Origin: an uncultured Oscillospiraceae bacterium
Lineage (GTDB): Bacteria; Bacillota; Clostridia; Oscillospirales; Oscillospiraceae
DNA length: 14,653 bases
Direction: 5' to 3'
NCBI GenBank assembly: GCA_934589835.1
Contig: CAKTOK010000040.1
Coordinates: 1 to 14,653, forward strand
The position numbers were made by a program, and so were the translations under genes. Of this stretch, positions 7,296 to 13,917 are shown in pieces (position 1 is the first letter of the stretch; each line of letters begins with the position of its first letter). The notes under the pieces were generated by a model, which searched no databases, was not told the origin of the DNA, and saw only the letters and a program-made list of their open reading frames with translations.

Positions 7296-9410
7296 ATGCC
7301 CCAGATCCAACAGCTCCCGCCCCATCTGGCGGACCTGATCGCCGCCGGCGAGGTGGTGGAGCGCCCCGCCTCCGTGTGTAAGGAGCTTCTGGAAAACGCC
7401 CTTGACGCCGGCGCCTCCGCCATTTCCGCGGAGCTGGAAAAGGGCGGCCTGACCTACATCCGCATCACCGACAACGGCTGCGGCATCGCGCCGGACCAGC
7501 TGCCCACCGCCTTCCTGCGCCACGCCACCAGCAAGCTCCGCCGCGCCGAGGACCTTTCCGCCATCGGCACGCTGGGTTTCCGCGGCGAGGCGCTGGCCGC
7601 CATCGCCGCCGTGTCGCGGGTGGATATTTTTTCCAGGCAGACCGGCGCGGACTGCGGCGCTATGCTCCATCTGGAGGGCGGCGTTCCCGCAGCCGTCACG
7701 GAGGCCGGATGCCCCGACGGCACCACCGTCTGCGTGCGGGACCTGTTCTACAACACCCCCGCCCGCATGAAGTTTATGAAGAAGGATTCCGCCGAGGGCG
7801 CCGCCGCCGCAGGCGTCGTGACCCATCTGGCGCTGAGCCATCCCGACGTATCCTTCAAGCTGCTGCGGGACGGGCAGGAGATCCTGCACACCCCCGGCGA
7901 CGGCCAGCTGCTGTCCGCCATCTATGCGGCGCTGGGCCGGGACTTTGCCGCCGGACTGCTGCCGGTCAGCGGCAGCGGCGGCAGCGTGCGGGCCAAGGGC
8001 TTTGTCACAAGGCCCTTGGCCGGTCACGGCACCCGGGGCCGCCAGCTGTTCTTCGTCAACGGACGGTTCGTCAAGAGCCAGCTGCTCACCGCCGCTGTGG
8101 AGGAGGCCTACCGCAACCGCCTGCTGAAGGGCAAATTCCCGGGATGCGTCCTACATATCACGCTGCCCGTGCAGGAGGTGGACGTGAACGTGCACCCTGC
8201 CAAGACCGTGGTGAAATTTGCCTCTGATAAGGCGGTGTTTGACGCGGTGTACTACACCGTAAAGGATGCGCTGGACCGCGAGGGCCAGCGCGCCGCACCG
8301 GAGAAAAAGCCGTTCTACCGGTCTATGACCGCCGCAGAATTCCGCGAAGGCTCGGCGGGTAACGATACATCGCTCTTTGTGACCGGACGGCCTGTAGGCT
8401 CCGCTGTCACCGGCGGAGCGGGCCACCCAGACCGCGGCGGGCCGGCAGCGTCCGCCAGCGGCGCACGCCTTGCAGGCGGACAGGCCGCAAGCCGCTTTGT
8501 CCCCGCCGAGAGGCTGGCAGAAGCGGCGCGGCAGAATGTGCCATCAGGGCCATCAGGGCCGTCAGGGCAGCCGGACTGGCCTCATCAGGGCACGGTGCTG
8601 GAGGTCCGTGACGCCGTGCAGCAGCCGGAGCGATCCTTCACCGTCCCCACCGGACGAGAGGGACTGGTATACCATATCACGCCGCCGGAAGCGGCGAAGC
8701 ATACCGTGCAGACAGAAGACACGGACAGGGCACAGGGCATTTCCGCAGAGCGCGGGGCGGAATACGCCCCGCAGCCGGACGTACCGGCGGCGCAGGGCCC
8801 TGTGCAGCAGGAGCTGACCATGCCGGAGACGGCGGACGGCGGCGAGGCGCCGTGGCGCATCGCCGGCGAGGTGCTGAAAACCTACATCATCTGCGAGGAC
8901 GGGGACCAGAACGTGTGGCTCGTTGACAAGCACGCCGCCCATGAGCGCATCCGCTTCGACGCACTGAAGGCAGACCCCGTGCCGCCCATGGCCCAGCAGC
9001 TGATGACGCCCGCCGCCGTGACGCTGACCGCCGAGGAGTACGGCGCGGTGCTGGAGCGGCTGGACACCCTGGCCCAGTACGGCTTTTTGTGTGAGGACTT
9101 CGGGGACGGCACGGTGCTGGTGCGGGAGATCCCCGACTACATTCGGGCGGAGGACACCGCCGCCACGCTGGAGGAGCTGGCCCAGAAGCTGGTTTTGCAG
9201 CAGGATGACCCCGACGGCGCGCGGGACGAGCTGCTGCACACCATGGCGTGCAAGTCCGCCATCAAGGCGGGCATGACCACCGACAGCGCCGAGCTGGCGG
9301 AGCTCGTGAGGCAGGTACAGTCCGGCGCTATCCGGTACTGCCCCCACGGCAGGCCGGTGGCGGTGAAGCTGCGGAAATACGAAGTGGAAAAGATGTTCAG
9401 GCGGGCGTGA
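7296..9410 (+). CDS. mutL: DNA mismatch repair protein MutL (endonuclease-type)
   Basis: ATP-driven partner of MutS. The 704 residues split into an N-terminal GHKL ATPase domain, a long linker (about 335-510) and a C-terminal dimerisation/nuclease domain. ATPase motifs: ELLENALDAGA (30-40, Glu30 and Asn34), DNGCGI (59-64) and GFRGEAL (94-100). The C-terminus has the metal motif as DKHAAHERIRFD (544-555), the ACKSAIK segment (651-657) and CPHGRP (682-687). Together these mark the nicking MutL found in species without MutH. The metal motif deviates from the family DQHA(X)2E(X)4E: Gln is Lys and the last Glu is Asp. QQLMTP (567-572) sits where Bacillus MutL has its clamp-binding motif. The linker is Pro/Gly/Ala-rich with a short repeat. 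Start ATG has AAAGGAGG 8 nt upstream. Confidence 0.97.
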   Translation: MPQIQQLPPHLADLIAAGEVVERPASVCKELLENALDAGASAISAELEKGGLTYIRITDNGCGIAPDQLPTAFLRHATSKLRRAEDLSAIGTLGFRGEALAAIAAVSRVDIFSRQTGADCGAMLHLEGGVPAAVTEAGCPDGTTVCVRDLFYNTPARMKFMKKDSAEGAAAAGVVTHLALSHPDVSFKLLRDGQEILHTPGDGQLLSAIYAALGRDFAAGLLPVSGSGGSVRAKGFVTRPLAGHGTRGRQLFFVNGRFVKSQLLTAAVEEAYRNRLLKGKFPGCVLHITLPVQEVDVNVHPAKTVVKFASDKAVFDAVYYTVKDALDREGQRAAPEKKPFYRSMTAAEFREGSAGNDTSLFVTGRPVGSAVTGGAGHPDRGGPAASASGARLAGGQAASRFVPAERLAEAARQNVPSGPSGPSGQPDWPHQGTVLEVRDAVQQPERSFTVPTGREGLVYHITPPEAAKHTVQTEDTDRAQGISAERGAEYAPQPDVPAAQGPVQQELTMPETADGGEAPWRIAGEVLKTYIICEDGDQNVWLVDKHAAHERIRFDALKADPVPPMAQQLMTPAAVTLTAEEYGAVLERLDTLAQYGFLCEDFGDGTVLVREIPDYIRAEDTAATLEELAQKLVLQQDDPDGARDELLHTMACKSAIKAGMTTDSAELAELVRQVQSGAIRYCPHGRPVAVKLRKYEVEKMFRRA
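8541..8567 (+). repeat. Three-copy 9-bp tandem repeat in the mutL linker
   Basis: The unit CCATCAGGG occurs twice exactly and once as CCGTCAGGG, in frame, encoding (Pro-Ser-Gly)x3 at residues 416-424. A diverged partial copy occurs at about 8581-8590. Gain or loss of a unit would change linker length by three residues without breaking the frame. Confidence 0.9.
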
Positions 9411-9434
9411 ACGCGCCGCAAGGGAGGTGAGCCG

Positions 9435-10379
9435 GTGGCACAGCGGGTGATCTGCGTGGTGGGCCCCACCGCATCGGGCAAGACGAAAATGGGCGTGGCG
9501 CTGGCGCAGCGCTTTCACGGTGAGGTGGTGTCCGTGGACTCCATGCAGATCTATCGGGGCATGGCCATCGGCACCGCCGCCCCCACTCCTGAGGAGATGG
9601 AGGGCGTGCCTCATCACATGATCGGCGTGGCCGATCCGGCGGAGCAGTGGTCGGCGGCGCGGTTCGCTGCGGCGGCGGATCGCTGCGTGCAGGATATCCT
9701 GCGCCGCGGGAAGCAGCCCATTTTCGTGGGCGGCACCGGCCTGTATCTGGACGCGCTGGTGCGGGGCAGCGCCTTCGCCGCCGGACAGCAGGGCGGGCCG
9801 GTGCGGCAGGCCTTGCAGCAGCGGCTGGCCCGAGAGGGCGCGGCGGCGCTGCTGGCGGAGCTGGCGCAGGTCGATCCGGAAACGGCGGCGCGGCTCCACC
9901 TGCGGGATGAAAAGCGCATCCTGCGGGCGCTGGAGGTGTATCAGGAGACGGGCGAGACCATCAGCGAGCACGACCGGAAAAGCCGCGAGACGCCGAACCG
10001 GTACGATGCGCTGTACATCGGGCTGAGCTTTCGGGACCGGCAGGATCTGCGGGACCGGATCGACCGGCGGGTGGACGCCATGGTGGCGCAGGGTCTGCCG
10101 GAGGAGGTGCGGCAGCTGCTGAGCAGCGGCCTGCCCCGGGACGCCACAGCCCTGCAGGCCATCGGCTACAAGCAGTTTCTGGCAGTAGCCGACGGGACGG
10201 CCACCGAGGCGGAGGCGGTGGAGGAGATCAAGCTCCGGTCCCGCCAATATGCCAAGCGGCAGCTGACGTGGCTGCGGCGCAATCCCGCCATCCACTGGAT
10301 CCTGTGGGAAAAAGAACCAGATTTTTCGCAGGCTCTCCAAAATGCGACAGAATTCCTGACCGCCGCCGGCGTATGCTGA
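9435..10379 (+). CDS. miaA: tRNA dimethylallyltransferase MiaA
   Basis: Transfers a dimethylallyl group to N6 of A37 in tRNAs reading UNN codons, producing the substrate of MiaB. The 314-residue length is standard. The P-loop GPTASGKT is at residues 10-17, followed by SVDSMQIYRGMAIGTA with the catalytic DSxQ residues, HHMIGV, and FVGGTGLYLDALV. KRILRALEVYQETG and the C-terminal RQYAKRQLTWLR are also typical. The start is GTG, with GGGAGG 7 nt upstream; it lies 24 nt after the mutL stop. The C-terminal GYKQFL replaces the more usual GYKE/GYRE form. The gene sits between mutL and hfq as in enterobacteria, while miaB is three genes upstream, so the two sequential tRNA enzymes share one transcription unit. 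Confidence 0.96.
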   Translation: MAQRVICVVGPTASGKTKMGVALAQRFHGEVVSVDSMQIYRGMAIGTAAPTPEEMEGVPHHMIGVADPAEQWSAARFAAAADRCVQDILRRGKQPIFVGGTGLYLDALVRGSAFAAGQQGGPVRQALQQRLAREGAAALLAELAQVDPETAARLHLRDEKRILRALEVYQETGETISEHDRKSRETPNRYDALYIGLSFRDRQDLRDRIDRRVDAMVAQGLPEEVRQLLSSGLPRDATALQAIGYKQFLAVADGTATEAEAVEEIKLRSRQYAKRQLTWLRRNPAIHWILWEKEPDFSQALQNATEFLTAAGVC

Positions 10380-10384
10380 GAGCG

Positions 10385-10406
10385 GCGGACGGGCCATATC
10401 GTCCGC
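10385..10406 (+). promoter_or_regulatory. Small hairpin in the hfq leader
   Basis: A 7-bp inverted repeat (GCGGACG at 10385-10391, CGTCCGC at 10400-10406) with an 8-nt loop lies between the miaA stop and the hfq ribosome site. No T-run follows, so it is not an intrinsic terminator. It may be a processing site, stabiliser or regulatory stem; function unknown. Confidence 0.45.
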
Positions 10407-10431
10407 ACACAGATAAAAAGGAGCAGACGAT

Positions 10432-10674
10432 ATGCAAAAGACAAACAACCTTCAGGAAATTTTCCTCATGCACGCCCGCAAGCAGAACATCCCCGTGACC
10501 ATGTTTCTGGTCAACGGCTTCCAGCTGCGGGGCGTCATCACCGGCTTTGACTGTTTTGTGGTCATTCTGGACTCCGAGGGAAAGCAGCAGGTCATCTACA
10601 AGCACGCCATCTCCACCATTGCGCCGGCCAGACCGGTGGCGCTGCGGGAGGAGGCGGCGGAGGAGGACCGGTAG
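10432..10674 (+). CDS. hfq: RNA chaperone Hfq
   Basis: Forms a hexameric Sm-like ring that binds small RNAs and mRNAs. The 80-residue protein covers the Sm1 region ([16 protein letters not shown]) and the Sm2 signature (YKHAISTI), with the N-terminal [17 protein letters not shown] typical of Firmicute Hfq. It has only a short acidic tail after residue 66, unlike the long C-terminus of E. coli Hfq. Gln8-like and Tyr/Lys/His RNA-contact residues (the YKH of Sm2) are retained. ATG with AAAAGGAG 8 nt upstream. It follows miaA by 52 nt in the miaA-hfq order seen across many phyla. Confidence 0.97.
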   Translation: MQKTNNLQEIFLMHARKQNIPVTMFLVNGFQLRGVITGFDCFVVILDSEGKQQVIYKHAISTIAPARPVALREEAAEEDR

Positions 10675-10717
10675 CCCCTCTGTCCGGCGGACCGCCGAGA
10701 GATAAAAAGGACGTATC

Positions 10718-11929
10718 ATGAAGAAAACATCGCCCCTTATGAGAATACTGCCCTTTGCCGTGCTGGCGGCGGTGCTGGTCTATTTCGCCGTGCAGCTGTA
10801 CAACTACCTGTCCGACCCCGTGACCACCACGCTGGTGACAGAGGGGCAGGCGGAGGACACCATTGCCCTCAACGGCTGGCTGGTACGGGATGAGGAGGTG
10901 CTGCCCGCCCAGAGCGGCACCCTCAGCCGCGTGCAGCAGGAGGGGCAGCGCGTAGGTGTGGGGCAGGTGCTGGCCATGGTCTATGCCAACGACAGCGCCT
11001 TGCAGACCGTGAGCCAGATCGAGACGCTGGAGCTGCAGCTCCAGCAGCTGCAATTCGCGCTGACCTCCTATCTGGATCCCGATGCGGCGCTGAAGCTGGA
11101 CACCTCCATTACCGGCAACATCCTGACGCTGCGGCAGTCGCTGACCGGCGGGGACTACACCGCCGCAGAGAGCGACATTGCCCAGCTGAAGGCCGCCGTG
11201 CTGAAGCGGGACCACCCCTACACCTCGCAGGAGGAGATCCAGACGGAGATCAAATCCGTGGAGGGACAGATCAGCTCCCTGAAGGCGTCGCTGTCCGGCG
11301 CCGCCGCTGTGACGGCCAAGGCGGCGGGAACGTACTCCGCCGTCTGCGATGGGTATGAGACGGTGCTGACCACCACGTTTCTGGAGACGGTGACGCCCGG
11401 AGCGCTGGCACGGCTTCAGCCTGCCGGTGAGCAGAGCAGCATGGGCAAGCTGATCTACGGCGACTCCTGGTACTATGTGGTGACGCTGACGGAGGAGCAG
11501 GCAGCGTATCTCAAGGGGCAGGGCAGCGTGACGCTGCGGTTTGCCAAGGGTTTCGACCAGAATATCCGGATGCAGGTGGAAGCGGTATCCGAGCCGGAGA
11601 ACGGGCAGGCGGCGGTGACGCTGTCATGCCGGAGGTATCTGGCCCAGACCACGCTGCTGCGGCATCAGGCGGCGGACGTGATCCTGCGGACCTACGAAGG
11701 GCTGCGGGTACCGTCCAACGCGCTGCGGGTCAGCGAGGAGGGCGTCACCGGTGTGTACTGCTTAGATGGCGTTACCGCCTCGTTCCGGCCGGTGGCGGTG
11801 CTGTATCAGGGACAGGGCTATGCGCTGGTGCGGCCCGCCGACGGCACCTCCGATACCCGCACGCTGCGGGTGGGGGACGAGGTCATCGCCACCGCAGGCC
11901 AGCTGCATGACGGCAAGGTAATACGATAA
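10718..11929 (+). CDS. HlyD/membrane-fusion-like protein beside the division genes, function unknown
   Basis: A 403-residue single-pass membrane protein. Residues 1-9 are basic, 10-30 form one hydrophobic segment, and the rest should be extracytoplasmic. Residues 52-90 resemble the first half of a barrel-sandwich (lipoyl-like) domain (GTLSRVQQEGQRVGVGQVLA). Two helical, Gln/Leu-rich segments (about 92-115 and 172-195) could form a coiled-coil hairpin. A second half-motif follows (AAGTYSAVCDGYE, 202-214), then beta-rich barrel-type sequence to the end. This is the layout of HlyD-type adaptors of efflux and secretion systems. No ABC, MFS or RND partner lies nearby. It sits between hfq and yggS-sepF-divIVA, where I recall similar proteins in other Clostridia. 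A role in envelope or division is inference from position only. ATG with AAAAAGGA 6 nt upstream. Confidence 0.8.
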   Translation: MKKTSPLMRILPFAVLAAVLVYFAVQLYNYLSDPVTTTLVTEGQAEDTIALNGWLVRDEEVLPAQSGTLSRVQQEGQRVGVGQVLAMVYANDSALQTVSQIETLELQLQQLQFALTSYLDPDAALKLDTSITGNILTLRQSLTGGDYTAAESDIAQLKAAVLKRDHPYTSQEEIQTEIKSVEGQISSLKASLSGAAAVTAKAAGTYSAVCDGYETVLTTTFLETVTPGALARLQPAGEQSSMGKLIYGDSWYYVVTLTEEQAAYLKGQGSVTLRFAKGFDQNIRMQVEAVSEPENGQAAVTLSCRRYLAQTTLLRHQAADVILRTYEGLRVPSNALRVSEEGVTGVYCLDGVTASFRPVAVLYQGQGYALVRPADGTSDTRTLRVGDEVIATAGQLHDGKVIR

Positions 11930-11973
11930 CAGGCCACAGGGTCAGGGCAGAAAGAACAAAGGAGGAGCTTCTC

Positions 11974-12669
11974 ATGTCTATTGCGGAAAATATTGCGGAG
12001 GTACGCCGCCAAATCGATGCGGCGGCCCGTGAAACGGGGCGCACCGGCGCTGATATCACGCTGGTGGGCGCCAGCAAGATGAACGATGCGGCGGCCTGTC
12101 GGGAGGCCATCGCGGCGGGCATCGACGTGCTGGGGGAGAACCGCGTGCAGGAGATGACGGCCAAGCTGGCCCAGCACGCCTACGACGGGGTCCCGCTGCA
12201 CTTTATCGGGCATTTGCAGCGCAACAAGGTCAGGCAGGTGGTGGGCCATGCGGCGCTTATCCAGTCTGTGGGCTCGCCGGAGCTGCTGGCGGAGATCCAG
12301 CGGCAGGCGGACAAGCTGGGCATCGTGCAGGACATCCTGCTGGAGGTGAACATCGGCGGCGAGGCGGCCAAGAGCGGCTTCGCGCCGGAGGCGGTGGAGG
12401 CCGCCGCCGCGCAGGCCCAAGAGATGGACCATGTGCGGGTACGGGGGCTGATGACCATTCCGCCGGCGGACGCCACCCGTGCGGAGAATATGGTGTATTT
12501 TGAAAAAGTACGCGCACTATATGTTGACATAAATCAAAAAATGTACGATAATGGGCTAGAGTATCTTTCTATGGGCATGAGCGGCGATTTCGCCGATGCG
12601 ATCCGTGCGGGCAGCAACATGGTCCGCGTGGGCACCGCCATTTTCGGCGCCAGAGATTATTCAAAATAA
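11974..12669 (+). CDS. yggS: YggS/YlmE-family PLP-binding protein (PLP homeostasis)
   Basis: A single-domain TIM-barrel pyridoxal-phosphate protein (PLPBP family) thought to manage PLP and amino-acid/keto-acid balance; no robust catalytic activity is known for the family. The 231-residue length is standard. The PLP lysine is Lys35 in LVGASKMN, where many homologues read VSKT. GENRVQE (54-60), FIGHLQRNK (77-85), SMGMSGDFADAI (199-210) and the phosphate-binding VRVGTAIFG (217-225) are intact. ATG with AAAGGAGG 8 nt upstream. It precedes sepF by 19 nt, the same pairing as ylmE-sepF in Bacillus. Codons for residues 173-199 are strikingly AT-rich because they hold a promoter. Confidence 0.95.
   Translation: MSIAENIAEVRRQIDAAARETGRTGADITLVGASKMNDAAACREAIAAGIDVLGENRVQEMTAKLAQHAYDGVPLHFIGHLQRNKVRQVVGHAALIQSVGSPELLAEIQRQADKLGIVQDILLEVNIGGEAAKSGFAPEAVEAAAAQAQEMDHVRVRGLMTIPPADATRAENMVYFEKVRALYVDINQKMYDNGLEYLSMGMSGDFADAIRAGSNMVRVGTAIFGARDYSK
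12524..12552 (+). promoter_or_regulatory. Strong sigma-A-type promoter inside yggS, reading toward sepF-divIVA
   Basis: A perfect TTGACA (12524-12529), a 17-bp spacer and GATAAT (12547-12552, 5/6) lie inside the coding sequence. An A-rich stretch (about 12501-12510) lies upstream of the -35. Bases 12491-12570 have about 26 G or C in 80 by hand count, against the clearly GC-rich genes around. A start near 12559 would give sepF a leader of about 130 nt. Codons here (ata, aat, caa, aaa, cta, tct) are rare in the neighbouring genes, so the patch looks kept for DNA function. Confidence 0.75.
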
Positions 12670-12688
12670 ACGCGGGAGGTATTTTTCA

Positions 12689-13153
12689 ATGGGCTTCATG
12701 GACGAGCTGAAAAAGATCATTCATCCCTACGATGATGAGGATTACGACTACGAGGACGATTTCGAGGAGCCTGTCAAGGAGTCCCGTTCCCCGTTTGAGG
12801 ACCGCAAGGAGGATCGGCGCACCGAGGAGCGCCGCAATGAGGACCGCCATAACAAGGTGGTGAATATCCACGCCACCACCCAGCTGAAGGTGGTGCTGGT
12901 GAAGCCGGAGCGGTTCGAGAATGCCTCCGAGATCGCCGACCATCTGAAGGAGAAGCGGACGGTGGTGCTGAACCTGGAGTCCACCAACAAGGATGTGGCC
13001 CGCCGGCTCATCGACTTCCTCTCGGGTGTGGCCTATGCCGGCGAGGGCAAGATCAAGAAGGTGGCGGCCAACACCTATATTATCACGCCGTACTCCGTGG
13101 ATATCATGGGCGATCTCATTGATGAGCTGGAGAACAACGGCCTGTATCTGTAA
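12689..13153 (+). CDS. sepF: Cell division protein SepF
   Basis: Membrane-tethers and bundles FtsZ filaments at the division site, assisting septum formation in Gram-positive bacteria. The 154-residue length matches Bacillus SepF (about 150). Residues 1-13 (MGFMDELKKIIHP) form the amphipathic membrane-targeting helix. An acidic stretch (14-28) and a charged linker rich in Asp, Glu and Arg (about 39-56) follow. The C-terminal domain (about 58-150) has VLNLESTNKDVARRLIDFLSG and a conserved YIITPYSVDI strand. The ATG at 12689 has GGGAGG 9 nt upstream; an upstream in-frame GTG at 12596 lies inside yggS and adds no family sequence. It is followed directly by divIVA; the usual ylmG and ylmH are missing. 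Confidence 0.95.
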   Translation: MGFMDELKKIIHPYDDEDYDYEDDFEEPVKESRSPFEDRKEDRRTEERRNEDRHNKVVNIHATTQLKVVLVKPERFENASEIADHLKEKRTVVLNLESTNKDVARRLIDFLSGVAYAGEGKIKKVAANTYIITPYSVDIMGDLIDELENNGLYL

Positions 13154-13185
13154 GAGCATAAAGAAAGGGATCGGAGGGTTCATCC

Positions 13186-13878
13186 ATGTTTACACCGCAG
13201 GAAGTTTCTGAGAAGGTATTCCCCAAGGCATCGTTCGGCAGCAGCGGTTACAGCACCGGCCCGGTGGACGAGTTTCTGGATGCGCTGACGGAGGACTATG
13301 CCGCGCTGTTCAAGGAGAATGTCACGCTGAAGGCCAAGCTGAAGGTGCTGGCGGAGAAGGTGGAGGAGTATCGCTCCACGGAGGACGCCATGCGGCAGAC
13401 GCTGCTGACGGCACAGAAGATGGCCTCCAAGCTGGTGCAGGAGGCGCAGGCCGAGAAGGATCAGCTGCTGGCCGATGCCAAGGCCGAGGCCGCGCAGGAG
13501 GTGCAGCGGCTGGAGGACGAGAAAAAGGCCGCGGAGCAGAAGCTGGCCATGGCCCAGGAGAAGCTGGCGGACTTTATCCGCCGGTCCGACGAGCTGTGCC
13601 AGGCCCAGTCCGCGTTTTTGCAATCCCTGCCGGAGCTGGAGCTGGCGGCGGCACAGCCGGCAGAGCAGGCGGCGGAGAGCGCGGTGGTGGATTCCATTGA
13701 GCAGGACATCCTCAGCCAGTACGATGCGGCGGAGGCGGAGACGGTACAGCCGGAGACGCCCGCCGTCACCGACGAGCCCACCATCAAATTCCCGCCGGTG
13801 GACAGCGGCACCGTTCCCGCCGACTTCCGGCTGAGTCTGGACGAGCTGAAGTTCGGACGGAACTACAACGGCAAATAA
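13186..13878 (+). CDS. divIVA: DivIVA-domain protein (polar/septal coiled-coil scaffold)
   Basis: DivIVA proteins bind curved membrane at poles and septa and recruit division, cell-wall or chromosome partners. The 230-residue protein has the N-terminal lipid-binding region, then long coiled coil (about 40-135) rich in Lys, Glu, Ala and Leu, then an acidic, Pro/Ala-rich tail with the end FRLSLDELKFGRNYNGK. The N-terminal loop reads SFGSSGYSTGPVDEFL (16-31). In Bacillus the corresponding FRGY carries membrane-inserting Phe17 and Arg18; here Phe17 is kept, Arg is absent, and the loop is 2-3 residues longer. ATG with GGAGGG 7 nt upstream, 32 nt after sepF. Paralogue GpsB is excluded by length and by the sepF context. 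An intrinsic terminator follows at once. Confidence 0.9.
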   Translation: MFTPQEVSEKVFPKASFGSSGYSTGPVDEFLDALTEDYAALFKENVTLKAKLKVLAEKVEEYRSTEDAMRQTLLTAQKMASKLVQEAQAEKDQLLADAKAEAAQEVQRLEDEKKAAEQKLAMAQEKLADFIRRSDELCQAQSAFLQSLPELELAAAQPAEQAAESAVVDSIEQDILSQYDAAEAETVQPETPAVTDEPTIKFPPVDSGTVPADFRLSLDELKFGRNYNGK

Positions 13879-13889
13879 GCAGAACAACC

Positions 13890-13917
13890 AAAAAGGCGGC
13901 CGGCGGCCGCCTTTTTT
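13890..13917 (+). terminator. Intrinsic terminator after divIVA
   Basis: A GC-rich inverted repeat (GGCGGCC at 13895-13901, GGCCGCC at 13905-13911, GGC loop) is flanked by five A on the left and six T on the right. The A/T flanks extend the stem and supply the U-run. It lies 11 nt after the divIVA stop and closes the division-gene unit. The A-run makes it potentially bidirectional. Confidence 0.92.

Noticed and set aside
7261..7300. Possible hairpin masking the mutL ribosome site (AAACG...CGTTT)
   Set aside because: The pairing is interrupted and the inner stem has only three pairs with a normal loop; too weak to claim.
4569..8027. Open frame of 1152 codons on the minus strand, antisense to mutS and mutL
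   Set aside because: It mirrors the strong codon-position bias of the plus-strand genes, gives a Gly/Gln/His/Ala-rich product without recognisable domains, and the plus strand carries unmistakable MutS and MutL.
8562..10448. Open frame of 628 codons on the minus strand across mutL and miaA
   Set aside because: It is Arg/His/Leu-rich, has no recognisable motif and is fully antisense to well-supported genes.
12596..12688. Upstream start of sepF inside yggS
   Set aside because: The extra residues are another frame of the conserved yggS end, and the ATG at 12689 has a ribosome site and begins the expected amphipathic helix.
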